A stretch of DNA of 64,000 bases from Leptobacterium sp964389205 (GTDB lineage Bacteria; Bacteroidota; Bacteroidia; Flavobacteriales; Flavobacteriaceae). This document shows positions 52,954 through 63,364 of the stretch, piece by piece. A program made the position numbers and the translations under genes. The stretch covers positions 27,696 through 91,695 of the forward strand of contig CAYMDH010000008.1 of assembly GCA_964389205.1 (NCBI GenBank). The letters are read 5' to 3'. The first letter of the stretch is position 1. Every line of letters begins with the position of its first letter. The notes under the pieces are model-generated. The model did not search any database and was not told the DNA's origin. It worked only from the letters and a program-made list of their open reading frames with translations.

Positions 52954-55044
52954 TTATTGCTTTTTAATTACTATTTGTTTTTTTAAAAATGTCTGATTTT
53001 TTTCGCTAAGTTCTGAAAAAATAGCTTTATAACGTTCCATATATACAGATTCTTTAAGCAAGCGATTTAAAAGTTGTTTTGAAAATTTAGAAAATTGCCA
53101 AACTGGATGCTGACATGCTATAATTAAATCTTTTAAGTTATTATTAGTCAATGCTTGTAATTGGTATAAATATTGAAAAGCATTTTGCCTAATTTCAAAA
53201 TGATTCTTTCTAGATGTATAAGAAGATAATTCTCTGTAATATACGGGAGTGTTTTTAGAATCATACTCTGGAGTTGCCAATGCTAAAGTTAACCATAATA
53301 ATCGAACGTTTTTATCATTAAAACCTTGAATTCTTGCTGTTTTATCTAAAAAGTTTTTACGATCTTTAGGAAACTGTAACCAAAGTTTTAAAAGCGCATT
53401 TTCAATAGTTATATAACTTTTATCTTTTAATAATGATTCAAAATCTTTTTTAAATAATTCAGAGATTGTATCTATACTAAGCGCTAGTGCTTGTCTAACT
53501 TTGACGTTGTTACTTTTAAAAGCATCTTTATAATGTTTTTCAGATATATTTTTAGAATATATTTTCAATTTATTTATCCATGCATCTTTTATTGGATAAT
53601 AAATATCTTTATTAGAAAAGTAAGCTTGATCAATTTTAAGAGGTAGCTCTAAAGTTCTATTTTTTAGTTTAGTAAAATTTGTTATAAATTCAGATTTAGA
53701 TAATAATTCACTGGCAATTTCTTGAGGAAATTTTTTCTGTTTTAACCATAATTCAACAAAAGAATTCAAATCTTGCTCACTTATTTGTTCTGCAATTTTT
53801 ATAAAATTGTTAGTAATCACATTTTTAAACCTAAATTTTTCTAGATAAGCTTTAATTGTCTTTTTAAAATTAACATCTCCAATTTTATGGTGTAGTACAT
53901 AAAGTGCCCAAGCGCCTTTTTCATAAAAGGTAAGGCTACTGGCTTTCGGATTTAACAAAGACTCTCCTCCTGTGCTGTCTGATAGTTCTGTTAATTGTTC
54001 TGAAGTTTGATACAGTTTCCAATAAAAATAATCATCTCCAAAAACTTCTCTTTCTGCTAAGAGTGCGTAATAGGTAGCAAATCCTTCTTGTAACCAATGA
54101 TGAAGCCCACTTTTTTCGGTAATTAAATCTCCAAACCACTGATGAGCAAGTTCATGAGCATTTACATTTACATAGTTTTTATCAATAAAAGAAGTGGAAT
54201 CAATTACATAAGAATCTGAAAAAATAGTAGCAGAAGTATTTTCCATCCCTGCATATAAAAAATCTTTTACAGGAATTTGTTTATAATTTTGCCAAGGATA
54301 TAAAACTCCTATTTCAGATTCTAAAAAATCAAATATTTTTTTTGAGTACCTATATGTGGGTTCTAGTTTTAAAGAATCTTCTGGATAATAATATAACTCT
54401 AGAGGAATTTTACTATTTGAAAAAACAACCTTCTTTTTATAGTTTCCAATAGCAAGAGCAAGTAGATAACTACTCATTGGTTCTTGCATATCATATTGCC
54501 ATTTTTTTTTGGAGGCTAACTGTTCTGTGTTTACTAATTTTCCATTGGCTATGACCTCATATCCATCCTGAAACAGAATTGTTAAATCAAATATGACTTT
54601 TTCATTCATATCATCAAAACTGGGAAGCCAATGACTTGTGTATTTTCCTTGTCCTTGTGTCCAAACTTGTTTTTTAGTCTTACTGTACTCCCATCCTATA
54701 AAATACATGGCTTTTTTAGGGATCGCTCTATAGTTTAATTTTAAATTATAAGATTTCCCTGTTTTAAATTTCTTATACAACCATAGTTTATTGTTTAAAT
54801 ACTTATATGTAACTGTGTGATCATCTAGTTTTATTTCATCAAACGTCATTTCGCGCGCATCTATAAAAATAGAATCTATATTCTTTAATACAGAGAATGA
54901 GTATCGAATATTGCCTGAAACTTCTTTTTCAAACGGATCTATATCAATAATAGCTTTTGCAGATTTAAAATCGACAAATTCTGTTTGCTGAGAATACAGA
55001 AAACTAGAAAAGAAAAGCGCAAAAAAGCAGAAAAAAGGTTTCAT
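52954..55044 (-). CDS. Secreted M1-family metallopeptidase
   Basis: A 696-residue gluzincin aminopeptidase with signal peptide (about 1-18, ending LYSQQ). The zinc site is intact: H297, E298 and H301 in HELAHQWFG, with E320 in WLQEGFATYY. Near residue 267 the substrate-binding stretch reads FLYAGMENTSATIF, in place of the usual GAMEN (GMEN form). The C-terminal 230 residues are a helical HEAT-like domain. It should release N-terminal amino acids in the periplasm or outside. Directly followed on the same strand by two patatins with no intergenic gap. Confidence 0.92.
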   Translation of the reverse strand: MKPFFCFFALFFSSFLYSQQTEFVDFKSAKAIIDIDPFEKEVSGNIRYSFSVLKNIDSIFIDAREMTFDEIKLDDHTVTYKYLNNKLWLYKKFKTGKSYNLKLNYRAIPKKAMYFIGWEYSKTKKQVWTQGQGKYTSHWLPSFDDMNEKVIFDLTILFQDGYEVIANGKLVNTEQLASKKKWQYDMQEPMSSYLLALAIGNYKKKVVFSNSKIPLELYYYPEDSLKLEPTYRYSKKIFDFLESEIGVLYPWQNYKQIPVKDFLYAGMENTSATIFSDSYVIDSTSFIDKNYVNVNAHELAHQWFGDLITEKSGLHHWLQEGFATYYALLAEREVFGDDYFYWKLYQTSEQLTELSDSTGGESLLNPKASSLTFYEKGAWALYVLHHKIGDVNFKKTIKAYLEKFRFKNVITNNFIKIAEQISEQDLNSFVELWLKQKKFPQEIASELLSKSEFITNFTKLKNRTLELPLKIDQAYFSNKDIYYPIKDAWINKLKIYSKNISEKHYKDAFKSNNVKVRQALALSIDTISELFKKDFESLLKDKSYITIENALLKLWLQFPKDRKNFLDKTARIQGFNDKNVRLLWLTLALATPEYDSKNTPVYYRELSSYTSRKNHFEIRQNAFQYLYQLQALTNNNLKDLIIACQHPVWQFSKFSKQLLNRLLKESVYMERYKAIFSELSEKNQTFLKKQIVIKKQ

Positions 55045-55168
55045 TAAAAATTCGGACTCAAATATTAGACCAAAATACTAAATTTAGCTGGTTGTATGTT
55101 GCTTTTAACAATTAGTATTACGCATTTTTATCATTTTATATGATAAGCAAATCTTTTATATTAGCACT

Positions 55169-57274
55169 ATGAAATCTGCCATCTTACAAACTCCTATCGA
55201 TTACCTAAAGGGTGTAGGTCCTAATAGGGCAGGTTTATTAAAATCTGAATTAGGAATTCGTATATATCAAGATTTATTACATTTATTCCCATATCGATAT
55301 ATTGATAAGACTCATTATTATAAAGTCAATCAATTACAACGCAATAGCTCAGATATTCAAGTAATTGGAAAAATAATTCACCTTAAAACAATAACACAAA
55401 AAAAAGGAAGTAGGCTTGTTGCAAAATTTGTTGACGATACTGGCAAAATGGAATTAGTATGGTTTCGTGGGCAAAAATGGATAAAAGAAAACCTCAAACT
55501 TAATGTTCCATATGTTGTATTTGGAAAGTGTAATTGGATTGGCGGGGTATTTTCAATCCCTCATCCAGAAATGGAAATATTATCTGATCATGAAAAAGGA
55601 TTAAAAACAGCAATGCAAGCTGTATACCCTTCTACTGAAAAACTTACAAACAAAGGAATTACCAACAGAGTAATTAATAAACTCATGCAACAGGTGTTTA
55701 TTGAAACAAAAGGAAAGTTTATAGAAACATTATCTGATGATATCATTTCTAACCTAAAATTGCTTTCAAAAAGTGACTCACTTTTCAATATTCATTTTCC
55801 TAAAAGTCAAAAACTATTAGCTAAAGCACAATATCGTTTAAAATTTGAAGAGTTATTTTACATCCAATTACAGCTCATCACAAAAAATATAATTCACAAA
55901 TCAAAAATCAAAGGATTTCCTTTTGATAAAGTGGGAACTATTTTTAATACTTTTTACAATGATCATTTACCATTTGAATTAACCAATGCTCAAAAACGAG
56001 TTATCAAAGAGATTAGAACAGATTTGGGAAGCAATGCGCAAATGAATAGATTATTACAGGGCGATGTTGGCTCTGGAAAAACCATAGTGGGTTTGATGAG
56101 CATGCTTTTGGCTATAGATAATGGGTTTCAAGCTTGTATAATGGCTCCTACTGAAATTTTAGCAATACAACATTTTAATGGTATTAAAGAGTTAATAAAT
56201 CAATTGGGGATTTCTGTAAAATTACTAACAGGATCATCTAAAACAGCAGAACGAAGAATTATTCATGAAGAACTTGAAAATGGAGCATTACATATTCTAG
56301 TAGGCACACACGCCTTATTAGAAGATAAAGTGAAGTTTAAAAATTTGGGAATAGCTATTATTGATGAACAACATCGTTTTGGAGTGGCGCAACGTTCTAA
56401 ACTTTGGCATAAAAATATAAAACCACCTCACATTTTGGTAATGACAGCGACACCTATCCCTAGAACCTTAGCTATGAGTGTTTATGGAGATTTAGACATC
56501 TCTGTTATCGATGAGTTACCACCTGGTAGAAAGCCTATAAAAACCGTTCATAGATATGATAGTAATCGGCTTAAAGTTTTTAAGTTTATAAAAGACGAAA
56601 TTAAAAAAGGTCGACAAATATATATCGTATACCCTTTGATACAAGAGTCTGAAAAAATGGATTATAAAGATTTGATGGATGGTTATGAAAGTATTTCTCG
56701 CGAATTTCCTAAACCAACATATCAAATATCGATTGTACATGGGCAAATGAAACCTGTTGATAAAGATTATGAAATGAATCGTTTTATCAATGGAGAGACG
56801 CAAATTATAGTAGCTACTACTGTTATTGAAGTTGGTGTGAATGTTCCTAATGCTTCCGTAATGATTATTGAAAGTGGTGAGCGCTTTGGCTTATCTCAAT
56901 TACATCAATTAAGAGGCCGTGTTGGGCGTGGGGCAGAACAAAGTTATTGCATATTAATGACTAGTCATAAATTATCTAATGATTCTAAAACTCGATTAGA
57001 AACTATGGTTAGAACCAATGATGGATTTGAAATAGCCGAAGTTGATCTAAAACTCAGGGGACCTGGTGATATTATGGGCACACAACAAAGCGGTGTATTA
57101 AATCTTAAAATAGCAGATCTTGTTAAAGATAATGATATATTAAAAAATGCTAGACACTTTGCTTTTTCTATTTTAAAAAAAGATCCTTTATTGCAGAAGC
57201 CAGAACATGAGATTCTAAAAATTATTTATCATCAATTAACAAAAGACAAAACAATCTGGAATTATATTAGTTGA
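55169..57274 (+). CDS. recG: ATP-dependent DNA helicase RecG
   Basis: Branch-migrating helicase for stalled forks and Holliday junctions. The 701 residues match the family: the N-terminal wedge domain with LKGVGPNRAGLL and the OB-fold (about 60-150), then the helicase core with Walker A GDVGSGKTIVG near residue 300, motif II DEQHRFG, motif III MTATPIPRTL, and motif VI QLRGRVGRG. The unusual DEQH (not DEAH) is normal for RecG. Its stop lies inside the convergent surface-protein gene by eight bases. Confidence 0.96.
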   Translation: MKSAILQTPIDYLKGVGPNRAGLLKSELGIRIYQDLLHLFPYRYIDKTHYYKVNQLQRNSSDIQVIGKIIHLKTITQKKGSRLVAKFVDDTGKMELVWFRGQKWIKENLKLNVPYVVFGKCNWIGGVFSIPHPEMEILSDHEKGLKTAMQAVYPSTEKLTNKGITNRVINKLMQQVFIETKGKFIETLSDDIISNLKLLSKSDSLFNIHFPKSQKLLAKAQYRLKFEELFYIQLQLITKNIIHKSKIKGFPFDKVGTIFNTFYNDHLPFELTNAQKRVIKEIRTDLGSNAQMNRLLQGDVGSGKTIVGLMSMLLAIDNGFQACIMAPTEILAIQHFNGIKELINQLGISVKLLTGSSKTAERRIIHEELENGALHILVGTHALLEDKVKFKNLGIAIIDEQHRFGVAQRSKLWHKNIKPPHILVMTATPIPRTLAMSVYGDLDISVIDELPPGRKPIKTVHRYDSNRLKVFKFIKDEIKKGRQIYIVYPLIQESEKMDYKDLMDGYESISREFPKPTYQISIVHGQMKPVDKDYEMNRFINGETQIIVATTVIEVGVNVPNASVMIIESGERFGLSQLHQLRGRVGRGAEQSYCILMTSHKLSNDSKTRLETMVRTNDGFEIAEVDLKLRGPGDIMGTQQSGVLNLKIADLVKDNDILKNARHFAFSILKKDPLLQKPEHEILKIIYHQLTKDKTIWNYIS

Positions 57275-57902
57275 TTACAAACACAGTAAACATGAATTCT
57301 GAATCATAATCATCTCTTGTAGTCCCCCCATTATCATTATCACCTATATTGACCTTAAAACCAGTAGTTTGTTGATCATAATATGTAATTCCAGGATCAT
57401 CATTTGAACCCGATCCACCTACACAACCATTAGGGCAATCTGGTATCGTTAATTGAATAATATAGTCATTGTTAGGTAAAGGAGTCGAAAAAGTAATTTG
57501 ATAATCTCCTGCTGTGTCTGTAGAATTATTATTTGTAGTAATTTTAGAGGAGGTTCCATTGTTTATACTAGCAGCAGTACCATCACTATTCACTTTACCC
57601 ATAGCATATATTCCTGAAGATAAATTTCCATTTGAAACAACCATAGTACCCCAAACTGGATTTAAAGGAGTACCAGAATTTACTTGTATCGCATTGACAG
57701 TTGCATTATAAATAATTAAACCCACAGCTGGCTCTATTATATTATTTCTTTGCACTGTTGAAAGTTGAGGTATCAATATTCCCTTAGAAGTACTAAAAAC
57801 CTGTAATGCACTACTATTATCTGGAGTAGTAGTACCAATACCTACTTGTGCATAAAAAAAAGAGGGGGCAATAAAAAGCAAGAAAAAAATATAGAATCTC
57901 AT
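57267..57902 (-). CDS. Secreted low-complexity surface protein
   Basis: A 211-residue secreted protein with signal peptide (about 1-18, ending FFYAQ) and the N-terminal motif VGIGTTTPDNSSALQV, common in Bacteroidota surface or tail-fibre-like proteins. The middle is rich in Asn, Ser, Thr and Gly, and the C-terminal part has a Gly/Asn/Asp-rich beta domain with two Cys (DCPNGCVGG). No catalytic motif is visible. It ends inside recG by eight bases (convergent overlap). It is probably surface-exposed, with no sorting domain seen. Confidence 0.65.
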   Translation of the reverse strand: MRFYIFFLLFIAPSFFYAQVGIGTTTPDNSSALQVFSTSKGILIPQLSTVQRNNIIEPAVGLIIYNATVNAIQVNSGTPLNPVWGTMVVSNGNLSSGIYAMGKVNSDGTAASINNGTSSKITTNNNSTDTAGDYQITFSTPLPNNDYIIQLTIPDCPNGCVGGSGSNDDPGITYYDQQTTGFKVNIGDNDNGGTTRDDYDSEFMFTVFVIN

Positions 57903-58119
57903 AGTTTTGGGGTTTTAAATTAAAGTTATAAATAAATTAATATCTATGTTATCATATGCTAATATATAATTTATTTAATCGATTAAAATTATTTTTTATC
58001 GATGAAATGCTGTTTTATGTAATTAAAATATGCTAAAAATAAACCTCGCGCATACTATAATAGGCATTTCTATAAATTCTTACTTGGTTTTTATGAAATA
58101 GGTAATAAAAGCATAAAAG

Positions 58120-58154
58120 AAAAAGCCTGTTTTATAAATAAAAACAGGCTTTTT
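58120..58154 (-). terminator. Intrinsic terminator after the DUF2911 gene
   Basis: AAAAAGCCTGTTTT pairs with AAAACAGGCTTTTT around a six-to-seven-base loop, with T-runs on both sides. It lies 19 bases downstream of the DUF2911 stop on the minus strand, and is symmetric enough to work from both directions. Confidence 0.85.
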
Positions 58155-58172
58155 GATATGGTATAGATACTA

Positions 58173-59288
58173 CTAATTAGCTGTAATATCTTCTCCTTTT
58201 TTCAATTTATCTAACTCTCCATTCAATCTTCCTTTAAAACGATCTGGAGCCACTGTTAAAGATTTAGTAACAGATTTGATAGCACTTTTAGTATTTCCAC
58301 TAGCAGAGTATGCTCTAGCCAAAGCATAGTTAGAAGGCCATGCAGCCTTAGATTTTTTCACATTATTTTTTGCAACCGTTACAGCTTTAGACTTTTCTCC
58401 AGCTGTAATTAATTGAGTTACCAAACCAAATGTTTGTTGGTTCGAAGCTAAAGGAGCTGCTTTATCTATAAAAGATAGTGCCTCAGCTTTATCTCCTTTT
58501 TGCATTAATATTTGAGATTTTAATGATAAGTTAGCATACGTTTCTTTACTGAAAAACTGCCCACTTATAGAAGAGTTTACCCATTCTAAAGCTTTATCTA
58601 TTTTCCCAGCACGAAATGCATAACCTGCAGCTTGATCCCATGTGTTTTGATTAAAGCCTTTAGGGTTTCTTAAATCATTTTCAATCCCTGCCATTACTAT
58701 ATCTGTAACTTCAACATCTATTTTAAATGGAATCTCTTTCTTTTCCCATACTAATGATCCTGTAGTACTAGTTGGAGCTACTGTATTAAATTCGTATGTC
58801 AATAATTCTCTGTTTTCTTCCTTATCGATAGATTTAACTTTTACTCTTAATACGTCTTCTTTTTCATCATAGAAAAAACTACCCCAAGATGTTGTATTGG
58901 TAGATAATACTATTGTTACATCTCCGTTTTCTTCTGGAGCCATAAATAATGCATATTTACCAGCTTTTACATCATTTCCTTCAAATTTTACATCGTGGGT
59001 AAATTCAATAGTTGTATTGTAATCAGCTCCTGCTCTCCATGGAGCAGCAGTAGCCGTACCAAAACCTAAGTTATTAAATCCATACTGAACCAATCCTCCC
59101 CATACTTCTCTTCCACGTACACTTGGTCTGTTGTAGTGAATTGTAATGTCTGTAATCCCTACTCTTTGAGTTACTTCTGCTTCTTGACTTGTGGCCGGTA
59201 CAGTGACCTGCGCTTTTGTTTCTACTGAAAATAAAACTACAACCCCTGCCAACATAGAAAAGATTGCATTGTTGTTCAAAAATTTCAT
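58173..59288 (-). CDS. Secreted DUF2911-domain protein with TPR-like C-terminus
   Basis: A 371-residue protein with a signal peptide (about 1-27, ending VETKAQ). The DUF2911 domain spans about 28-185: QEAEVTQRVGITDITIHYNR, then PSVRGREVWGG, APWRAGADYNTTIEF and GKYALFMAPEENG. The remaining part (about 205-371) has helical repeats of the kind EWVNSSISG, KSQILMQKGDKAEALSFIDKA and NYALARAYSASGNTKSAIK, resembling tetratricopeptide repeats. The function of DUF2911 is not known. The transcript ends at the terminator just downstream. Confidence 0.88.
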   Translation of the reverse strand: MKFLNNNAIFSMLAGVVVLFSVETKAQVTVPATSQEAEVTQRVGITDITIHYNRPSVRGREVWGGLVQYGFNNLGFGTATAAPWRAGADYNTTIEFTHDVKFEGNDVKAGKYALFMAPEENGDVTIVLSTNTTSWGSFFYDEKEDVLRVKVKSIDKEENRELLTYEFNTVAPTSTTGSLVWEKKEIPFKIDVEVTDIVMAGIENDLRNPKGFNQNTWDQAAGYAFRAGKIDKALEWVNSSISGQFFSKETYANLSLKSQILMQKGDKAEALSFIDKAAPLASNQQTFGLVTQLITAGEKSKAVTVAKNNVKKSKAAWPSNYALARAYSASGNTKSAIKSVTKSLTVAPDRFKGRLNGELDKLKKGEDITAN

Positions 59289-59429
59289 AATGAATAATTT
59301 TTTTATTTAGTTTGATAATATTATATGAAAAGGTTAACTACCTTTTGAAATCGCATGCAAGATAAATTCTTGAATGAATGATTTATGTTATAGTATCGTT
59401 AAACTTTACTAAAAGAACAATAAGTTAAA

Positions 59430-60644
59430 TTACTCATTTACAAGAGTTTCAATAAATTCTTCGAAGTCTTTTTTAAATTCTATGAATTTATCTCCGGTAG
59501 CAGGTCCATTAAACCCTGTATGAATACGCCTTACTGTTCCTTTTTTATCAATATAAATAGAAGTTGGATATGATAAAACATGGTTGAGCATTGGTAATTT
59601 TTCTTGAGCCAAATCTTTATCTGAAGACCCATATTGAGCAAGTAAAATAGGATATGGAACTTTTATTTTATCTCGCAACCTTTGTATGCTTTTAAAAGCT
59701 TTTTCTTCTGTTTTTGCATATTCAAAAGCTAATCCAATAAATGCTAAATCATCATGTTGGTTTTTATTATAATAGTCAACAAAAAATTTTGTTTCATCTA
59801 AACAATTAGGGCACCATGATCCCAAAATCTGAACAATTACTACTTTATTTTTAAATTGTTCATCACTTAGTGAAATTGTATTTCCCTCACCATCAGGGAA
59901 ACTAAACGCTAATTTATCATATCCGTCTTTGATATAAGTAAGAGCATCTACATCTGGCAATTCATAAGTTTCATTTCTCACAGCCGTAAAAGGTTCTTGG
60001 AAATGATTTCCTGAATAGAACGTCCCGTTTAGTGTACTATCTGTAATCTTTGCTGTGAATAAAAATGCATGGGCTCCATCAAAAGTTGATAATTTAAGAG
60101 AATCTCCCTCTACAACGCCTTCTAGATAGCGGTAATCTCCTGTAGTAGTTCTAAATGTTCCCGTTACATTATTTCCTTCTTGTCTAAAAATTCCTTTTGC
60201 AATGTATTCATCTTCTTCTATTCCTTTACTAAAAATAGTTTCCCAGTTTCCAGAAATATTTGTTATTGCATTATTTGTTATTGGAAAGCGTTTTTCATCA
60301 GTAAAAGAGGCTTTAAAAGGAACAACTCTATCCAAAGACGGTTTGATAAAAGAGGCTTCAATACTTGAGTTTGTATAAACTCCTGAAATATATCCTTCAA
60401 ATACTGGCATTTTTATAGTTATAGAATCGCCATTAAAAAAAATCTCATCTACTTCAATAATTTCTTCAGCATTAAATATTTTAATATTCTTTCCATCAAT
60501 TACTTCAAAATTAAAAGGCAGGGTTTTACCATCTTGCACCTCTAAAACACCTTTCCAGTTGCCAGAAGTTAATACTACTTCTTCTGTGTGTTTTTTGCAA
60601 GAGAATAAAAATGAAATAATAATAAATGTATATATTTTTTGCAT
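59430..60644 (-). CDS. TlpA-like thioredoxin-fold lipoprotein
   Basis: A 404-residue protein. The N-terminus MQKIYTFIIISFLFSCKK is a lipoprotein signal (lipobox FSC). Residues about 25-235 form a beta-rich domain of unknown type. The C-terminal thioredoxin-like domain (about 245-404) has the active-site WCPNC near residue 275 in a GSWCPNCLDE context, and the cis-proline region YPTSIYID. This fits TlpA/ResA-type periplasmic thiol-disulfide exchange, probably in cytochrome maturation or oxidative-stress repair. The beta domain may be a substrate-binding extension. Confidence 0.87.
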   Translation of the reverse strand: MQKIYTFIIISFLFSCKKHTEEVVLTSGNWKGVLEVQDGKTLPFNFEVIDGKNIKIFNAEEIIEVDEIFFNGDSITIKMPVFEGYISGVYTNSSIEASFIKPSLDRVVPFKASFTDEKRFPITNNAITNISGNWETIFSKGIEEDEYIAKGIFRQEGNNVTGTFRTTTGDYRYLEGVVEGDSLKLSTFDGAHAFLFTAKITDSTLNGTFYSGNHFQEPFTAVRNETYELPDVDALTYIKDGYDKLAFSFPDGEGNTISLSDEQFKNKVVIVQILGSWCPNCLDETKFFVDYYNKNQHDDLAFIGLAFEYAKTEEKAFKSIQRLRDKIKVPYPILLAQYGSSDKDLAQEKLPMLNHVLSYPTSIYIDKKGTVRRIHTGFNGPATGDKFIEFKKDFEEFIETLVNE

Positions 60645-60734
60645 GTCTGTTTTTTAAAATGTTCAAAAAAGAAGAGTCAAAATTACACTATAAAATTTAA
60701 AGTGTCTAATGCTTCTTAAGCAAACCTATATTCT

Positions 60735-60742
60735 TATCTTTG
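60735..60742 (+). promoter_or_regulatory. -7 element upstream of pheT
   Basis: TATCTTTG matches TAnnTTTG and is followed by C. It lies 84 bases before the pheT ATG. No clear -33 TTTG is seen. Confidence 0.42.
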
Positions 60743-60826
60743 CGCATCAATTTAACATACATATCATTTTAAAAATAACAAAAAGTTGACCTAGATCGCT
60801 TTTTGTCATTAAACATAATAGAATCA

Positions 60827-63253
60827 ATGAAAATATCATATAACTGGCTGAAACAGTTTATTGAAATCGATTGGGAAGTAAACAAAACAGGAGAGCTATT
60901 AACCGATCTTGGGTTAGAAGTAGAAGGTATAGAAACCTATGAATCTGTAAAAGGAGGATTACAAGGTATTGTTGTAGGTCATGTTTTAGAATGTGAACAA
61001 CACCCAAATGCAGATAGGTTAAAACTTACCAAAGTTGATTTAGGAAATGGCGTGCCCTTACAAATAGTTTGTGGAGCTCCTAATGTAGCCAAGGGGCAAA
61101 AAGTACCAGTAGCTACCATTGGAACAGAATTATTTGATAAAGATGGGAAGTCATGGAAAATAAAAAAAGGGAAGATTAGAGGTGAGGAGTCTCACGGAAT
61201 GATTTGTGCTGAAGACGAATTAGGTTTGGGCCAAAGCCATGATGGGATTATGATATTGGAAAATTCTATTAAGCCTGGTACACTAGTATCTGAAGTATTT
61301 GATATACAAACAGATTATGTTTTTGAAATTGGTTTAACACCTAATAGAGCTGATGCTATGAGTCATTTTGGAGTTGCCAGAGATTTAAAAGCTGGACTAC
61401 TTCACAAAGAGATAAATCTACCTTTATTAACACCACCACTTAGTAATTTCAAAATTGATAATAGAGCATTGAAGATTGATGCAGTTATTGAAAATAACGA
61501 TTTATGCCCAAGGTATTGTGGAGTAACTATTTCAGGCTTAAAAGTAAAAGATTCTCCAGAATGGTTACAACACAGACTCAAATCAATTGGTTTAAATCCA
61601 ATTAATAATATTGTAGATGCTACTAATTATGTATTGCATGAATTAGGGCAACCGCTTCATGCCTTTGATGCCAATAAAATTGAAGGGAATAAAATTATAG
61701 TAAAAACGATTAAAGAAGGTACTAAGTTTACAACCTTAGATGGTGTAGAAAGATCTCTACACAGTGAAGACTTAATGATTTGTGATACTGAAAAGCCATT
61801 GTGTATTGCAGGAGTTTTTGGGGGCTTAGATTCTGGAGTTACTACCGATACAAAGTCCATCTTTCTTGAAAGCGCTTATTTTAATCCTGTGGCTATTCGA
61901 AAAACTGCGAAGAGATATGCTTTAAATACGGATGCTTCTTTTCGCTTTGAAAGAGGAATTGATATTAATAATGTAGAAAATGCTTTAATGCGTGCTGCTT
62001 TGTTAATTCAAGAAATAGCTGGAGGGATTATTACGAGTGATATTGTTGATGTGTTCCCTAAAAAAAAGGAAGACCATCAAGTCTTTTTACAATATGAAAA
62101 AGTTAATAAATTAATCGGGCAAGTCATTCCTGAAGAAACTATTCGTAATATTCTTACCTCTTTAGATATCAAAATAAATAACCTTAATGAAACAGGATTG
62201 GGGTTAACAATACCTTCTTATAGAGTAGATGTGCAAAGAGAAGTTGACGTTATAGAAGAGATTTTAAGGGTCTACGGATATAATAATGTTAAATACACTG
62301 AAAAATTAAATGCTTCTATTTCTAATGTATCTAAATTTGAAGATTATAAATTGCAGAATATAATTGCAGATCAATTAATTTCTCAAGGTTTTTTTGAGAT
62401 TATGGCCAATTCACTTACTGCGCCTAATTATATTGATTTAAGCAATCAATTGGAAGAAAATAATAATGTAATGATGCTAAATCCTTTAAGCAATGATTTA
62501 GCAGTTATGAGACAATCTTTATTATTTTCTTCTTTAGAAGCCGTTATATTTAATATTAATAGAAAACGTAGTGATTTAAGACTCTTTGAGTTTGGAAAAA
62601 CATATCATCAATATGACGATAAACGAATAGAAAACAAACATTTGTCTCTAACAATAACTGGAAGCAAAACAGAACAAAATTGGAATCTTGATAAACAAAA
62701 ATCTGATTTTTTCTATTTAAAAGGTATTGTAACTACTATTTTAAATCGTTTAGGAATTAAGCAATTAAAACCTAGTCCATTTACGAATGATATTTTTTCT
62801 GAAGGATTGTCTTTGTCTTCTAAGAAAAAGAAATTAGTTGAATTTGGGATTGTTAAAAAAAATGTCGCCAAACATTTCGATATTAAACAAGAGGTTTTGT
62901 ATGCAGATTTTAATTGGGATCTAGTATTAGAGCACATAAAATCTAATGTTATCGTTTTTTCTGATGTTCCAAAATTTCCATCAGTTAAAAGAGATTTTGC
63001 TCTACTGATCGATGAAACTGTTGCATTTCATGATATTTATACAATTGCTCGTCAAACAGAACAAAAACTCTTAAAGGAAATTCATTTGTTTGATGTTTAT
63101 CAAGGTGATAATCTCCCTAATGGTAAGAAAAGTTATGCTGTAAGTTTTACAATTCAAGATGTGAACCAAACACTTACGGATAAGCAAATTGACAAAATAA
63201 TGAATAAGCTTCAAAATAGTTTTGAAATACAATTAGGGGCAGAACTTAGATAG
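60827..63253 (+). CDS. pheT: Phenylalanine-tRNA ligase beta subunit
   Basis: Beta subunit of the alpha2-beta2 enzyme that charges tRNA-Phe. The ATG at 60827 (MKISYNWLKQFIEIDW) is chosen over an upstream TTG at 60803, giving 808 residues. In order: N-terminal core, EMAP-II-like tRNA-binding domain (about 40-150, HPNADRLKLTKVDLG), the B3/B4 editing domain (about 200-390) with LDGVERSLHSEDL and GVFGGLDSGVT, B5 (DIVDVFPKKKEDHQ), the catalytic-like fold, and a C-terminal ferredoxin-like anticodon-binding domain with FPSVKRDFALLID. No pheS lies in the window, as is usual for Bacteroidota. Confidence 0.95.
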   Translation: MKISYNWLKQFIEIDWEVNKTGELLTDLGLEVEGIETYESVKGGLQGIVVGHVLECEQHPNADRLKLTKVDLGNGVPLQIVCGAPNVAKGQKVPVATIGTELFDKDGKSWKIKKGKIRGEESHGMICAEDELGLGQSHDGIMILENSIKPGTLVSEVFDIQTDYVFEIGLTPNRADAMSHFGVARDLKAGLLHKEINLPLLTPPLSNFKIDNRALKIDAVIENNDLCPRYCGVTISGLKVKDSPEWLQHRLKSIGLNPINNIVDATNYVLHELGQPLHAFDANKIEGNKIIVKTIKEGTKFTTLDGVERSLHSEDLMICDTEKPLCIAGVFGGLDSGVTTDTKSIFLESAYFNPVAIRKTAKRYALNTDASFRFERGIDINNVENALMRAALLIQEIAGGIITSDIVDVFPKKKEDHQVFLQYEKVNKLIGQVIPEETIRNILTSLDIKINNLNETGLGLTIPSYRVDVQREVDVIEEILRVYGYNNVKYTEKLNASISNVSKFEDYKLQNIIADQLISQGFFEIMANSLTAPNYIDLSNQLEENNNVMMLNPLSNDLAVMRQSLLFSSLEAVIFNINRKRSDLRLFEFGKTYHQYDDKRIENKHLSLTITGSKTEQNWNLDKQKSDFFYLKGIVTTILNRLGIKQLKPSPFTNDIFSEGLSLSSKKKKLVEFGIVKKNVAKHFDIKQEVLYADFNWDLVLEHIKSNVIVFSDVPKFPSVKRDFALLIDETVAFHDIYTIARQTEQKLLKEIHLFDVYQGDNLPNGKKSYAVSFTIQDVNQTLTDKQIDKIMNKLQNSFEIQLGAELR

Positions 63254-63364
63254 AATAATACTTTACTTTTTTAAGAGATTAATTTTACACATTAGATCAA
63301 TAATGAAACAGTTGTTTTAAACATCTTAAATTATTATTTTTAGAGTATAGAAATTAAAATATAA

